DNA of 64,000 bases from JAFGLZ01 sp964622545 (GCA_964622545.1 CAZUQM010000016.1:70683-134682); one strand, 5' to 3'. Counted from the stretch's first letter, positions 53,828 through 63,824 are shown. Program-made: numbers and translations. The notes: generated from the letters alone by a model not told the origin.

Positions 53828-53914
53828 GGAAGGCACCATCCCCACGGTCTCGGCGCGGACTTGCCAGTGATCCCCCTAGACCAATCCACCTTCCCCCCAG
53901 GTTGAGATGTAGCA

Positions 53915-55003
53915 CTACGACAGGGCCCGTCGACGGCGAAGTCCGACGATGGCGCCGATCCACATGAGTGCCGCCACGCCCGGTTCGGGCACGATCACAT
54001 ACGGGCTGACATCCAGATAGGTCGTCACGCCCGGCGGCGTTCCGGGCTCGATGCCGGCCGTTTCGAGAATCTCCTGATCGCTCAGCAGCGGGATGGCCAA
54101 ACCGTAGCCCATGTTCAGGGCCTCGATGAACATGTTGGCCATGATGCCGTGCACGACCGTACCCGGGTGGAACCCGTCGGACAGGAAGGCATTGGTCGGC
54201 GAGGGCTCGGCCAGGGCTTCCAGTGTCATGAAGATGTCGACGCCGCCAAACTCGAAGGAATCGCGCGGATCGTCCAAGGGTCCCTTGATGGCGTCGAACA
54301 ACCCGAAGTAGTCCAAAACGGGGAAGCCGCGCTCGGCTCCGACGACCTTGATCTCATCGTTGAAGGCCGCGGTGGCGTTTCGGTAAAGCTCCAGGCTGCC
54401 CGGGAACATATGCCCGAGCCCATCAGCGTAGAGCACGAACGGGGCGCGGCCCACATCGGGCACGGTGGCGAGGATCATCCCCGCACCGGTTGGGGCCTCG
54501 GGCGTGCCGGCGATGGTCTCGACGGCCGTGATGAAGTCGGCGGTCATCTGGGGGAGCATCACGGCCGGGTCCTCGCCGTCACCGAGGTACTTATTGGCAT
54601 GTGGAATGATGTGATACGCGAAGTCGTTGCCGCCGATGCCCAGGTAGGCCAGTGTCGGGTTGTGGCCGGCCAGGCCGGTGTGTTGGCCTTTCTCGAGGAG
54701 GGTGGCCGTGGTCGACCCGCCGTAGGCATAGTTGTGCTGGTAGCCGTCGCGACGCGGCGAACCGTAGTTGGCTCGAGGTCCGAAGCTGACCCTGCCGCTC
54801 TCGTGCAGGTGCTCGATCCAGTTGACGTAAGGCTCTTGCTCCGGCAGGTTGCGTTCGACCGACCAAGACTCGTCCGTCAGGCTGTCGCCCATGGCCCCCA
54901 CGATGTCCAGGACATCGGCTCGACTCGATGCGGCCATCAGCGATACGACCGCGCAGATCGACACAACCGACATAGCCCCCACAGGCCTGATCCGAAGTAC
55001 CAT
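53915..55003 (-). CDS. PEP-CTERM GDSL/SGNH esterase
   Basis: A 362-residue secreted esterase-like protein. The ATG at 55003 has GAGGAGG upstream and starts the signal peptide (VVSICAVVSLMAASSRAD). SGNH catalytic blocks are seen: GAMGDSLTDE (block I, Ser), a Gly in YGGSTTATLL, GIGGNDFAY (block III, Asn), and SDGFHPG (block V, Asp and His). The C-terminus VPEPGVAALMWIGAIVGLRRRRALS is a PEP-CTERM signal. Such enzymes hydrolyse acyl or acetyl esters, often on polysaccharides. It sits next to the serine protease gene and could share transcription with it. Confidence 0.87.
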   Translation of the reverse strand: MVLRIRPVGAMSVVSICAVVSLMAASSRADVLDIVGAMGDSLTDESWSVERNLPEQEPYVNWIEHLHESGRVSFGPRANYGSPRRDGYQHNYAYGGSTTATLLEKGQHTGLAGHNPTLAYLGIGGNDFAYHIIPHANKYLGDGEDPAVMLPQMTADFITAVETIAGTPEAPTGAGMILATVPDVGRAPFVLYADGLGHMFPGSLELYRNATAAFNDEIKVVGAERGFPVLDYFGLFDAIKGPLDDPRDSFEFGGVDIFMTLEALAEPSPTNAFLSDGFHPGTVVHGIMANMFIEALNMGYGLAIPLLSDQEILETAGIEPGTPPGVTTYLDVSPYVIVPEPGVAALMWIGAIVGLRRRRALS

Positions 55004-55212
55004 CCTCTCCCTTCCTCCTCGTTGCTCCAGCGATGTCGGACTCTGCGGCCCCGGCAGGATGGATCCCACCCCTCCCAATGGTCCGGCGTACAAGCTCCCG
55101 ACGGCGGACCGGGCACTCTTAAGATTCTAGCGAGCCCCGGGTGACCAATCAAACCGCCACGTGCCGGCTGGCCAAACGCATCGGCACAACCCCTGGGCGA
55201 CAGGGGCGAACC

Positions 55213-56031
55213 CTAGTCGCTCGGCGCGGGGCCGAACAGCTCCTCGATCTTGGCGGCCATATCCTCCGCTCGCATCAGCGTCTCGCCGATAAGCAGGGCC
55301 CTGGCTCCGGCTTGGGCGAGCCTCTCGACGTCCGCCCGCGTCTTGACGCCGCTCTCGGAGACGATCAGCGTGTCGTCCTCGACCAGACCGGCGAGTTGGC
55401 CCGTCGTGGCCAGGTCGATCATCTGCGTCTTCAGGTCGCGGTTGTTGATGCCCAGCAGGCTGTAACGCTCGTGCGGGAAGCCGACCACCGACCGCATCCG
55501 CATCAGCGTGGCGGCCTCATGCACCTCGAGCAGCACGGTCAGGTTCAGCTCGGCGGCCAGGATCATGAAGTCCAGCACCTGCTGGGGCGTGAGGACCTCG
55601 GCGATGAGCAAGATGGCGTCCGCCCCGGCGGCCCGGGCCTCGTGGATCTGGTATTCGTCGATGATGAAGTCCTTGCGCAGGACCGGCAGCGGCACGACGT
55701 CCTTGATCTGGCGGATGAACTCGAGCTTCCCTTGGAAGTAGGGCTCGTCGGTCAGGCAACTGATGGCCGACGCCCCGGCCTGGAAGTAGGCGCGAGCGAT
55801 GGCCTGGGGGTCGAAGTCCTCGCGAATGAGCCCAGCCGACGGCGAGGCCTTCTTGATCTCGGCGATCAGGTGGGCGCGGCGCGGCGGCTCGGCCGCGATG
55901 GCCGAGTAGAGATTCCGCGGGCGTTCGGTGTCCTTGGCGGCTCGGGCCAATTCGGCCTGGGGGCGCTCGCATTTGCGTCGAGCGACCTCATCGGCCTTGG
56001 TTGCCACGATCTCGTCCAGTATGGTCGGCAT
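55213..56031 (-). CDS. trpC: Indole-3-glycerol-phosphate synthase
   Basis: TrpC closes the indole ring from CdRP in tryptophan synthesis. The 272-residue single-function protein is complete: IAEIKKASPSAGLIREDFDP, AGASAISCLTDEPYFQG, PVLRKDFIIDEYQIHEARAAGADAILLI, LEVHEAATL, GINNRDLKT, VSESGVKTRADV and ALLIGETLMRA. The catalytic Lys, Glu and Lys of the barrel can be placed in EIKKASP, RKDFI and SESGV. Unlike in many bacteria it stands without other trp genes in the window. The start has a weak ribosome site. Confidence 0.96.
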   Translation of the reverse strand: MPTILDEIVATKADEVARRKCERPQAELARAAKDTERPRNLYSAIAAEPPRRAHLIAEIKKASPSAGLIREDFDPQAIARAYFQAGASAISCLTDEPYFQGKLEFIRQIKDVVPLPVLRKDFIIDEYQIHEARAAGADAILLIAEVLTPQQVLDFMILAAELNLTVLLEVHEAATLMRMRSVVGFPHERYSLLGINNRDLKTQMIDLATTGQLAGLVEDDTLIVSESGVKTRADVERLAQAGARALLIGETLMRAEDMAAKIEELFGPAPSD

Positions 56032-56347
56032 GGGTCACTCTCGATGCGGGTCGTGGGGCCAGATGGCGTCTGCCCGGCCCGCGAGCCATCGCCCCTCACA
56101 GCATTGGCGGGACCGGTAGGTCAGTATACACCATCGGCGGGTCGTGCCGGACCTGCGCCCTGTCCCGATCCGCGAATCCACCCGGGGCATCCGATAACGA
56201 TGCCCCGGACGCGGCCGGCAATCTTGATAGCCCGTCCTCATGTCGGCGGGTCGACCGGTCGATACCCCCATAGTGCCGCACCGACGCCCTCGGTGCGTCC
56301 GGTTGCAGTAGGTCCGCACGGGACACCGACTTGTAAGGTTCGACGCC
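56032..56347. other. Intergenic region, nothing specific
   Basis: About 315 bases between divergent trpC and the acidic protein gene. Expected to hold both promoters; no attenuator, Trp-leader peptide or T-box for trpC is evident. Confidence 0.4.
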
Positions 56348-58750
56348 GTGGCCAGCTTTCCGAAGTCCTATCCGATCATCCGCAGCGGGCGGATCGAACA
56401 GGCCACCGTCAACGACCTCGACGAGCTGATTCGGCTGCGGACCGAGCTGGCGATCCTGAGCCGGTTCGGTCGCGGTGCGACCGAACGGGTCATCGAGACG
56501 CTGGCCGGGATGGTCGACGAGGCGGACGAGGCCGGCGAGCCCCCACCGAAGGAACGTGACGACCTGGCCGAGTCGGTCCAGATCCTACGTGACGCCATGC
56601 ACCCGACCATCGCCGAGACACGGTCGGCCATCGACGCCGAGTTCCCCCAGGCGGCCGCGGCCGTCCAACTCCAGACCATCCATGATGAGGCGGACGAGTT
56701 CCATCGAACGATCGCCGACCACCTGAAGGCCAGTGGCGCGACCGACGCCGAGGAAGTCGTCGAGGCCTATCTCGCCGCGTCCGGCACCCCCTATGATCAG
56801 GAACCCGTGGAAGCCAGCCCCGAATCCGGAGACCAAACCGTGAGCGACTCAGCCAGCGCGCCGCAAGAACCCGTCGAGGCAGCCGCCGAGGCCGTCGAGA
56901 CCGCATCCGAGGAGATGCCCGAGCAGTCCGCCTCCGCTGAATCGGTCCTGACCGAGGCCAAGGCCGCCGCCGTGCCGGCCGATACGCCCATGCCAGAGGC
57001 GGAGGACGCCGAGGAAGGCGCTGCTACGGACGATGCGCCAGAGTCGGCCGAGGCGGTCGACGACGTCGACGGGCTGCTCGACTCACTCGCGCAGGAGGCG
57101 GAGGGCGCCGGCGATGCGGCGGTCGAGGCCTCCGCGGAGGCGCCCGTCGACGCGGTGGACGAACCCACCGAGGAAGCCCTCGTCGGGGACGTGGTCGAGG
57201 ACGCGATCGAAGCCGAGCAACTCGCGGAGGACACCTCCGAGGTGGCGGAGCCCGGTGTTGAGGCCGGTGAGGCTGACGTGGTCTCGGAGGACGCCGGGGA
57301 TGACGCCATGGACGCCCTCGACAGCCTTTCGGATACCGACTCGGCCGAGGTCGTCGCCGGTCCCGACGAGACGGCCGACGACGACTTGGACGGCATGCTC
57401 GACGCTTTGCAGCAGGAAGCGTCGGGCGTGGCCGACGGTGAGGGTTCTGCTGGCCAGGAATCCACCGAGACGGAGGAGCTCACCGACGAGGATCTGTTGG
57501 ATCAGGCAGACGACGAGGATGTCGAACCCGCGGTCGCCGACATGGATGAGACAGACGACGTGCTGGAGGCGACGGAGGCGGGCATCGATGAGATGCTTTC
57601 CGCCGCCGACGCGGGCGTCAGCGAGATCGCCAACGAGATCGGATCGCCCGAAGGTCCCGCCCCAGAGCATGCCGAGGCCGCGGAGCAGGCAGACGTCCAA
57701 GACGATACGGCTCCCGCCGCAGCGCTCGCAGCGGAACACGACACCGTCGACGAAGCCATCGAGGATCCGGATGCGAAGGCGTCCTCTGAGCCGTTGGAGT
57801 CTACCGCCGATGGGGCGATCCTCGACGACGTCGTCGAGCCGATCGCGGCGGGCACCGAAGACGTCGAAACAGCCGATGCCGAAGGCGCCGGCGAATCGTA
57901 TGCCGAGGCGGACGCCGACGTAACCGAGAGGGAACCGACGGCCGAGACGATCGAGCAGGCCGAGCCCGACACGGTCGCCGTCGCCACGGACACGGCAGAC
58001 GCCACCGACGACAGCGAGGTCCCGCCCGAAGAAGGTCCTGACGGGACGGAGCCTGCAGAGACTCCGAGTGGCGAAACGGCCACCGAGCCGGAGGACGATC
58101 TGGAGGAGGCCGTGGCGCAGGCCTTTTCCGAAGGCGACGGCGAGACAGAGGTGGACGCACTCGACATCCCGCAGGTCCCGGAAGACGCCAACGAATTCGT
58201 TCAGACCGTCGAGGCCGATATGAGCGACGAGGCCGCTCTCGCGGCCGTCGAGGGCACGTCGGGTGAGCAGGTCGACACCGCGGCGTTCGACGAGGCCGAC
58301 CTGGACGACAGCGAGGTCGAGATCGCCGCGGCGATGGAACGCCCGGAGGTGGAGCGGGAGGCGAATGCACAGGCCGCCGACGAAGCGGAAGCCGATGCGG
58401 CGGCGACGTCGGATTGGGGGGCTGAGATCGCCGACCTCCGTCGGCTGCTGGCCGACGGCGTGTCGCGGCTGACGACGGCTCTCGACAGGATCGAGGCGAT
58501 GGCCGCGGAATCTGAAGCGACGCTACGCGAGGCCAAGGCGCTGCGCGAGGCCGCCCGGGCAGCACGAAACGAGGCCACGGCCGCGATGGAGGCCCAGCGC
58601 GTCTACGCCGAGGCCCAGGCCCAAGCCGAGCAATTCCGGCAGGCGGCCGCCGAGGCCGAGGCCCGCGCCGAATCGGCGCGGCAGCAACTCGATGGTCTCT
58701 TAGCACAAGAATCCACGGATATTCCAGCGAACCGCGAAGAGGGAGCTTAG
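56348..58750 (+). CDS. Large acidic low-complexity protein with C-terminal coiled coil
   Basis: An 800-residue protein starting at GTG. Residues 1-150 form a folded-looking helical domain (LDELIRLRTELAILSRFGRGATERVIETL and EEVVEAYLAASGTPYDQ). Residues ~150-680 are an extended, highly acidic, Glu/Asp/Ala/Val/Pro-rich disordered region without exact repeats. The last ~110 residues are a strongly predicted coiled coil (DLRRLLADGVSRLTTALDRIEAMAAE and alternating Ala/Arg/Glu heptads). No signal peptide or membrane helix. Its charge suggests binding to basic partners such as ribosomes, histone-like proteins or metal ions. Low-complexity GC-rich codons also give open frames on the other strand, which I do not regard as genes. 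Confidence 0.75.
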   Translation: MASFPKSYPIIRSGRIEQATVNDLDELIRLRTELAILSRFGRGATERVIETLAGMVDEADEAGEPPPKERDDLAESVQILRDAMHPTIAETRSAIDAEFPQAAAAVQLQTIHDEADEFHRTIADHLKASGATDAEEVVEAYLAASGTPYDQEPVEASPESGDQTVSDSASAPQEPVEAAAEAVETASEEMPEQSASAESVLTEAKAAAVPADTPMPEAEDAEEGAATDDAPESAEAVDDVDGLLDSLAQEAEGAGDAAVEASAEAPVDAVDEPTEEALVGDVVEDAIEAEQLAEDTSEVAEPGVEAGEADVVSEDAGDDAMDALDSLSDTDSAEVVAGPDETADDDLDGMLDALQQEASGVADGEGSAGQESTETEELTDEDLLDQADDEDVEPAVADMDETDDVLEATEAGIDEMLSAADAGVSEIANEIGSPEGPAPEHAEAAEQADVQDDTAPAAALAAEHDTVDEAIEDPDAKASSEPLESTADGAILDDVVEPIAAGTEDVETADAEGAGESYAEADADVTEREPTAETIEQAEPDTVAVATDTADATDDSEVPPEEGPDGTEPAETPSGETATEPEDDLEEAVAQAFSEGDGETEVDALDIPQVPEDANEFVQTVEADMSDEAALAAVEGTSGEQVDTAAFDEADLDDSEVEIAAAMERPEVEREANAQAADEAEADAAATSDWGAEIADLRRLLADGVSRLTTALDRIEAMAAESEATLREAKALREAARAARNEATAAMEAQRVYAEAQAQAEQFRQAAAEAEARAESARQQLDGLLAQESTDIPANREEGA

Positions 58751-58843
58751 TCTCGTCGAGATGGCTTCGGGCCCTCGAGAGCCTCGATTTGACGAGGCAT
58801 CCTATCCGTAGCCGTCGGCGGATTGTGGAGGCAAGAGGTAGCC

Positions 58844-59899
58844 ATGAGCAACCATCTTTCCGATTGCAAGGCGACCCTAGACTCACTCGATAGAGCCAAG
58901 CAGGATCCCCGGGCGGCCCTTCGGCGGGCGCCGCGTCGGCGTTGGCGTAAACGGTTGAAGGTGAAGCTCGTCGAGCCCGGAGGCAGCAAGCGAATTATCG
59001 ACATCATCACGAGAAACCTGAGTTCAGGAGGGCTGTCCTTCTTGAATAACGGCTACCTGAACCTGGGCACGCGCTGCTTGCTCCAACTGACGACCGTCGA
59101 GGACGCCAGCGTGAACGTGCAGGGCACGGTCGTGCGGTGTCGCTATATCGCCGGACGGCTTCATGAAGTGAGCTTGAAGTTCGATGAGCCTATCGATGAC
59201 AGCCAGTTCATGTCCAAGAAGCTCTCAGCGAGGATCCTCCTTGTGGACGACGCCGAGGATCTGCTGCGTCTCACCGGTCACTTCCTCAGCAAGGCCGGCG
59301 CGGAAGTGGTCACCGCCACCCGCGGTGTCAAGGCGTTGAAGCTGGTGGCGGAACAGGACTTCGATCTGGTGCTGCTGGATGTGACGATGCCGGGCATCAG
59401 CGGGCCGGCCGTCGCCCAGACCCTCCGCGACCGGGGCATCACCATCCCCATCATCGCCTATACCGCCAACAACGATGAGGCGACGCGCGAGGCATGCCTC
59501 AGCGCCGGGTGCAGCGACGTCCTGTTCAAGCCCCTGAGCAAGCAGGAGCTCATCGATAGGGTGATGGCGTTCCTGACGGTCGAAGAGCCGATCACCAGCA
59601 AGTACGCGGACAACCCGGATATGGCCGAGTTACTGGACGATTTCGTAAGCACCTTGCCGGATCGCATCCGTGAGATGCGTCGCTATGTGCAAGAGCGCAA
59701 GAAAGAGGAACTGAGTACGCTCGCTCAGCAACTCCGGGTGACGGCAAGCGACGAGGGCGGTTATGGATTCGGTGAGATCAGCGAGGCGGCGGAGAAGCTT
59801 GAGGTGACCCTCGGCAAGACCGTCGATTGGTCCCTGGTGGAGAAGGCCATGTTCCAACTGAGCTCCCTGGCCCATCGCGTCAAGGCTTCAAGCACGTAG
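58844..59899 (+). CDS. PilZ-REC-HPt signalling protein with degenerate HPt
   Basis: A 351-residue cytoplasmic protein. A PilZ domain (~35-118) shows NLSSGGLSFL and an Arg-rich start (RRRWRKRLKVKL), consistent with cyclic-di-GMP binding. A receiver domain (~128-245) has D135-D136, phospho-acceptor D179, T207 and K229. A C-terminal HPt-like four-helix region (~255-345) ends KAMFQLSSLAHRVKAS; where the HPt motif should have the phospho-His (L-A-H-x-L-K-G), the sequence reads LAQQLRVTA, with Q295. So it can receive but not pass phosphate by this helix. The combination links c-di-GMP to a phosphorelay. It follows the acidic protein gene by 93 bases in the same direction. Confidence 0.88.
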   Translation: MSNHLSDCKATLDSLDRAKQDPRAALRRAPRRRWRKRLKVKLVEPGGSKRIIDIITRNLSSGGLSFLNNGYLNLGTRCLLQLTTVEDASVNVQGTVVRCRYIAGRLHEVSLKFDEPIDDSQFMSKKLSARILLVDDAEDLLRLTGHFLSKAGAEVVTATRGVKALKLVAEQDFDLVLLDVTMPGISGPAVAQTLRDRGITIPIIAYTANNDEATREACLSAGCSDVLFKPLSKQELIDRVMAFLTVEEPITSKYADNPDMAELLDDFVSTLPDRIREMRRYVQERKKEELSTLAQQLRVTASDEGGYGFGEISEAAEKLEVTLGKTVDWSLVEKAMFQLSSLAHRVKASST

Positions 59900-60198
59900 C
59901 GGCCCGTGGGACTCCTCGCTACCAAGGCGGAAGCACAACGAATCCGCCGCGGCCCACCCCAGCCGCGGCACACGTCGTTGCACCTCCAACGAAACCCATC
60001 CGATCGGAGCGGTCACCCCCCCGCGGCCCGCGTCACGACATCGCCGTCCGCGGCAACGCGTCCCCAGCGCTTGCCCGCGTCCACCTGTTGGGTACACTCG
60101 TAGACGCCTAAACGAGGGTGTTCCGGCCACCTGCCGAGTCGGGTCCACGCGCTGCCGAATGCCCGTCAGGTCATGTCATCCAAGGAGCCACACGAACC

Positions 60199-63100
60199 AT
60201 GCACACGACCGCCGACGCCTTCGGGCCCGAGGTCCACGGAGCGTCTCGAGCCCCCATCGGATCGCGAGCCGCACGCCTCGTCGCGCTGCTTGCCGTGATA
60301 GCAGCAGGAATGCCCGCCATGGCCAAGTCGCCCGATCACCACGTTCCCGCCGATAAGGATCTCCCGCAGGCCTGGCTCGACGCCCTCACCGCCAAGGGCG
60401 AGCCGGAGGCCTTCACCGGGTCGGCACTGGACAACATCGGCATGCCCGTCGGCGGGATCGCGGCCGGCCAGCTCTACCTGCTCGGCGACGGCCGGCTGGC
60501 GATGTGGCACATCTTCAACAAGCAGGTGAACACCGGTTACGGAAGCACGTGCTATCACGACGAGATCCCGCCCTCCCCGGTCGATCAAGGGTTCGCTATC
60601 GCGGCGACCATGCACGGCATGACGCAGACCCGGCGGCTCGACCGCATGAGCTGGGCGAAGGTGACCTTCCGCGGCGCGTATCCGATCGCCCGCATCAGCT
60701 ATCGCGATGAGGGCATGCCCGTCGCCGTCACCATGGAGGCCTTCAGCCCGTTCATCCCCCTGAACGCGAAGGACTCGGCCCTGCCGGCCACGGTCTTCCA
60801 CATCACGGCCGAGAACACGAGCAAGCACGCGGTCGACGCGACCCTGATGGGCTGGCTGGCCAACGCGGTCTGTCGGCACACGGCCGACGAGGCGCACGGC
60901 CTGCGACAGAGCCGCATGCTCACTGACAAGGGCCGCACACTCGTGCTGCACTCCGCCCAGCCGCTGCCGAAGACCGAGCAGCCCCCGAAGCGGCCTGTGA
61001 TCGTACTGGCCGACTTCGAGGGCGACGACTATGGCGACTGGAAGGTCGAGGGCGAGGCGTTCGGCACCAAGCCCGCCGGCGGCACGCTCGAGGGCCAGCA
61101 GGCCGTCAGCGGCTTCCAGGGCGAGGGCCTGGTCAACACGTTCCTCGGCGGCGACAAGCCCCACGGTACCCTCACCTCGCCGCCCTTCGAGATCAACCGC
61201 ACGTACATCAACTTCCTGATTGGCGGCGGCAACCATCCACGGGAGACCTGCATCAACCTGATCGTCGCGGGCAAGGTCGTCCGCACCGCGACCGGCAAGA
61301 GCTCGGAGAAGCTCCAGTGGGATTCCTGGAAGGTTGAGGCGTTCGAGGGCCGCCAGGCGACACTCCAGATCGTCGATAAGGAGTCCGGTCCGTGGGGCCA
61401 CATCAACATCGACCAGATCGAGCTCTCCGACGAGCGGCGAGGCGGGTTCTCCGGTCCGGTCGAAGAGCTCTTCGATTTCGGCACATTGGCCCTCGCGCTG
61501 GACGAGGCGGCGCAGATCCCTTCCGGGGATCGATGGGTGGTTCGCGGCCACAAGCCCGTGGCCGTCGACGCCGTGGCCGAGGCCGCTGAACCGTTCCCGA
61601 TGGACCAGAGCAAGTCGTGCCTGCTGAACAGCCCGAGCGCGAAGCTCGAACCGGGCCGGAAGAAGGCGTGGACGGTGGTGCTGGCGTGGCACTTCCCGAA
61701 CCGCGAGCACGGCCGCAGCTATGCGAAACGCTTCGCCGACGCCCGGGCCGTGGCGCATTACGTCTTCGACAACCACGACCGGCTGGCGTCGCACACGCGG
61801 CTCTGGCGCGACACCTACTACGACAGCACGCTGCCGTTCTGGCTGCTCGATCGGCTGCACTCGACGGTGAGCAACCTGGCGACCGAGACGTGTCAGTGGT
61901 GGGCCAACGGCCGCTTCTGGGCCTGGGAAGGCGTCGGCTGCTGCGCCGGCACGTGCACGCACGTGTGGAACTACCAGCACGCCCTGGCCAAGCTGTTCCC
62001 GTCGCTGGAACGCAGCATCCGCGAGATGCAGGACTTCGGCGCCGGCTTTGACGACAAGACGGGCCTGGTCGGCTTCCGGAGCAACCGCGCCTACGCCGCG
62101 GACGGTCAGTGCGGGACGGTCCTCAAGGCCTACCGCGAGCACCTGATGGCGCCTGATAGGTCGTTCCTCGAGGACAATTGGCCGCGGATCAAGAAGGCCC
62201 TGTCGTATTCCATCCGGCGCGACGGCAACGAGGACGGGCTGATCGAGGACAGCCAGCACAACACGTACGACATCGAGTTCTACGGCGCGAACACGTTCAT
62301 CGGCTCGCTCTACCTGGCCGCGCTGCGTGCCGGCGAGGAGATGGCCGAGGAGCTCGGCGACGTCGCGTTCGCCAAGCGGGTGCGGCGGATCTACCAGTCC
62401 GGTCGCAAGCTCACGCTCGAGCGGCTGTGGGACGGCGAGTACTTCGTCCAAGAGGTCGACCTGACCAAACACCCGAAGTTTCAGTACAAGAAGGGCTGCC
62501 TGTCGGACCAGCTCTTCGGGCAGGGCTGGGCGCACGTGCTCGGCCTGGGCCACATCTATCCGCCGGACAAGGTGGTCTCGGCCCTGAAGGCGATCTGGAC
62601 GTACAACTGGGCGCCCGACGTCGGGCCGCACAACAAGGCGCACCCCCCGGGCCGGGTCTTCGCCGACCCCGGCGAGGCGGGGCTGTTCACCTGCACGTGG
62701 CCCAAGAGCAAGCACCTCGACAACGGCGTCCGCTACAAGAACGAGGTGTGGACGGGCATCGAGTATCAGGTGGCCAACAACATGGTCGCCGACGGCCTGG
62801 TGACCGAGGCCCTGGCGATCTGCCGCGGCATTCACGACCGCTACGCCCCCGCCAAGCGGAACCCGTACAACGAGGTCGAGTGCGGCGACCACTACGCGCG
62901 GGCGATGGCGAGTTGGGCGGTATTCACGAACCTGGCCGGCCATCGTTACCACGGGCCAAAGGGGTTCGTGGCCTTCGCCCCCAAGATCACGCCGGAGGAC
63001 TTCCGCGCCGCCTTCACGGCCGCCGAGGGTTGGGGCACGTTCGCCCAGGCGCGCGACGGCGATCGGCAGATCGAACGGATCACGATGCGGTGGGGTCGGC

Positions 63101-63285
63101 TCAGGCTTTGCGAGCTGGCGTTCGAGCTCGCCGAGAACGCCGACGCGGTGACGGTGGAGATCCGGCTCGGCGATCAGGCGGTGGCCGCCACGTCGAAGAC
63201 GCAGGGCAGGCAGGTCACGATCGCGCTCGACAAGCCGGTGGTCGTCGATCAGGGACAGACGCTGACGATCACGCTCGCTCGGTGA
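60199..63285 (+). CDS. GH116 family glucosidase/glucosylceramidase-like enzyme with inserted beta-sandwich module
   Basis: A 1028-residue protein with AAGGAG upstream of its ATG and a secretion signal (RLVALLAVIAAGMPAMA). The N-terminal GBA2-like domain (~50-260 and 412-560) begins ALDNIGMPVGGIAAGQLYLLGDGRL. Inside it, residues ~264-412 form an inserted module (LADFEGDDYGDWKVEGEAFG through GHINIDQIEL) that resembles the extra domain found in some GH32 levanases. The (alpha/alpha)6 catalytic domain follows with GVGCCAGTCTHVWNYQHALA and YDIEFYGANTFIGSLYLAALRAG, strongly like GH116. It likely cleaves beta-glucosides or related glycosides outside the cytoplasm. Confidence 0.88.
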   Translation: MHTTADAFGPEVHGASRAPIGSRAARLVALLAVIAAGMPAMAKSPDHHVPADKDLPQAWLDALTAKGEPEAFTGSALDNIGMPVGGIAAGQLYLLGDGRLAMWHIFNKQVNTGYGSTCYHDEIPPSPVDQGFAIAATMHGMTQTRRLDRMSWAKVTFRGAYPIARISYRDEGMPVAVTMEAFSPFIPLNAKDSALPATVFHITAENTSKHAVDATLMGWLANAVCRHTADEAHGLRQSRMLTDKGRTLVLHSAQPLPKTEQPPKRPVIVLADFEGDDYGDWKVEGEAFGTKPAGGTLEGQQAVSGFQGEGLVNTFLGGDKPHGTLTSPPFEINRTYINFLIGGGNHPRETCINLIVAGKVVRTATGKSSEKLQWDSWKVEAFEGRQATLQIVDKESGPWGHINIDQIELSDERRGGFSGPVEELFDFGTLALALDEAAQIPSGDRWVVRGHKPVAVDAVAEAAEPFPMDQSKSCLLNSPSAKLEPGRKKAWTVVLAWHFPNREHGRSYAKRFADARAVAHYVFDNHDRLASHTRLWRDTYYDSTLPFWLLDRLHSTVSNLATETCQWWANGRFWAWEGVGCCAGTCTHVWNYQHALAKLFPSLERSIREMQDFGAGFDDKTGLVGFRSNRAYAADGQCGTVLKAYREHLMAPDRSFLEDNWPRIKKALSYSIRRDGNEDGLIEDSQHNTYDIEFYGANTFIGSLYLAALRAGEEMAEELGDVAFAKRVRRIYQSGRKLTLERLWDGEYFVQEVDLTKHPKFQYKKGCLSDQLFGQGWAHVLGLGHIYPPDKVVSALKAIWTYNWAPDVGPHNKAHPPGRVFADPGEAGLFTCTWPKSKHLDNGVRYKNEVWTGIEYQVANNMVADGLVTEALAICRGIHDRYAPAKRNPYNEVECGDHYARAMASWAVFTNLAGHRYHGPKGFVAFAPKITPEDFRAAFTAAEGWGTFAQARDGDRQIERITMRWGRLRLCELAFELAENADAVTVEIRLGDQAVAATSKTQGRQVTIALDKPVVVDQGQTLTITLAR

Positions 63286-63494
63286 TGTCCGTCAAGGCGG
63301 CGGGCAAGCGCCCCGACACGGCGCGCCGAAGACGAACACAAAGGCCTCCGCCGTCATCCAATATGGGCAACTATCGACGGCATCGCGGCGAGCCGTCCGT
63401 GTCGGCGCGGGGATGCCCCGGCGGTAACGACACGATACGAGGCGTTGGTCCGCGGGAGCGGCGGCACCCCAAAAGACAACACCAGGAGCGAGGC

Positions 63495-63824
63495 ATGACC
63501 GACGAGCTGACCCAGCAACATTGCGAACCCTGTGAAGGCGGCGTCAAGCCAATGACCGAGGACCAGGCCCAGGCCATGATGGCCAAGGTGCCGGGCTGGG
63601 ATCTCAAGGGCGACCGCTCGATCGAGCGGACGTTCAAGTTCAAGAACTTCGTCGCGTCGATGGACTTCGTGAACAAGGTGGCGGCCCTGGCCGAGTCGGA
63701 AGGCCATCACCCGGACATCGCCATTTCTTACAACAAGGTCGCTTTGACGCTGTCGACCCACGCGATCGGGGGGTTGTCGACGAACGACTTCATCGTGGCC
63801 GCGAAGATCAACGCGCTACGGTGA
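63495..63824 (+). CDS. Pterin-4a-carbinolamine dehydratase
   Basis: A 109-residue member of the PCD/DCoH family, which dehydrates 4a-hydroxytetrahydropterin in aromatic amino acid hydroxylation and also serves in other pterin pathways. The family motif EGHHPDI, with active-site His residues, and the preceding FKNFVASMDFVNKVAALAESE are present. The final strand and helix YNKVALTLSTHAIGGLSTNDFIVAAKI are typical. The N-terminus has an unusual CEPCEGG pair of Cys. The ATG has CAGGAG upstream. No phenylalanine hydroxylase is in the window, so its partner is not evident. Confidence 0.93.
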   Translation: MTDELTQQHCEPCEGGVKPMTEDQAQAMMAKVPGWDLKGDRSIERTFKFKNFVASMDFVNKVAALAESEGHHPDIAISYNKVALTLSTHAIGGLSTNDFIVAAKINALR

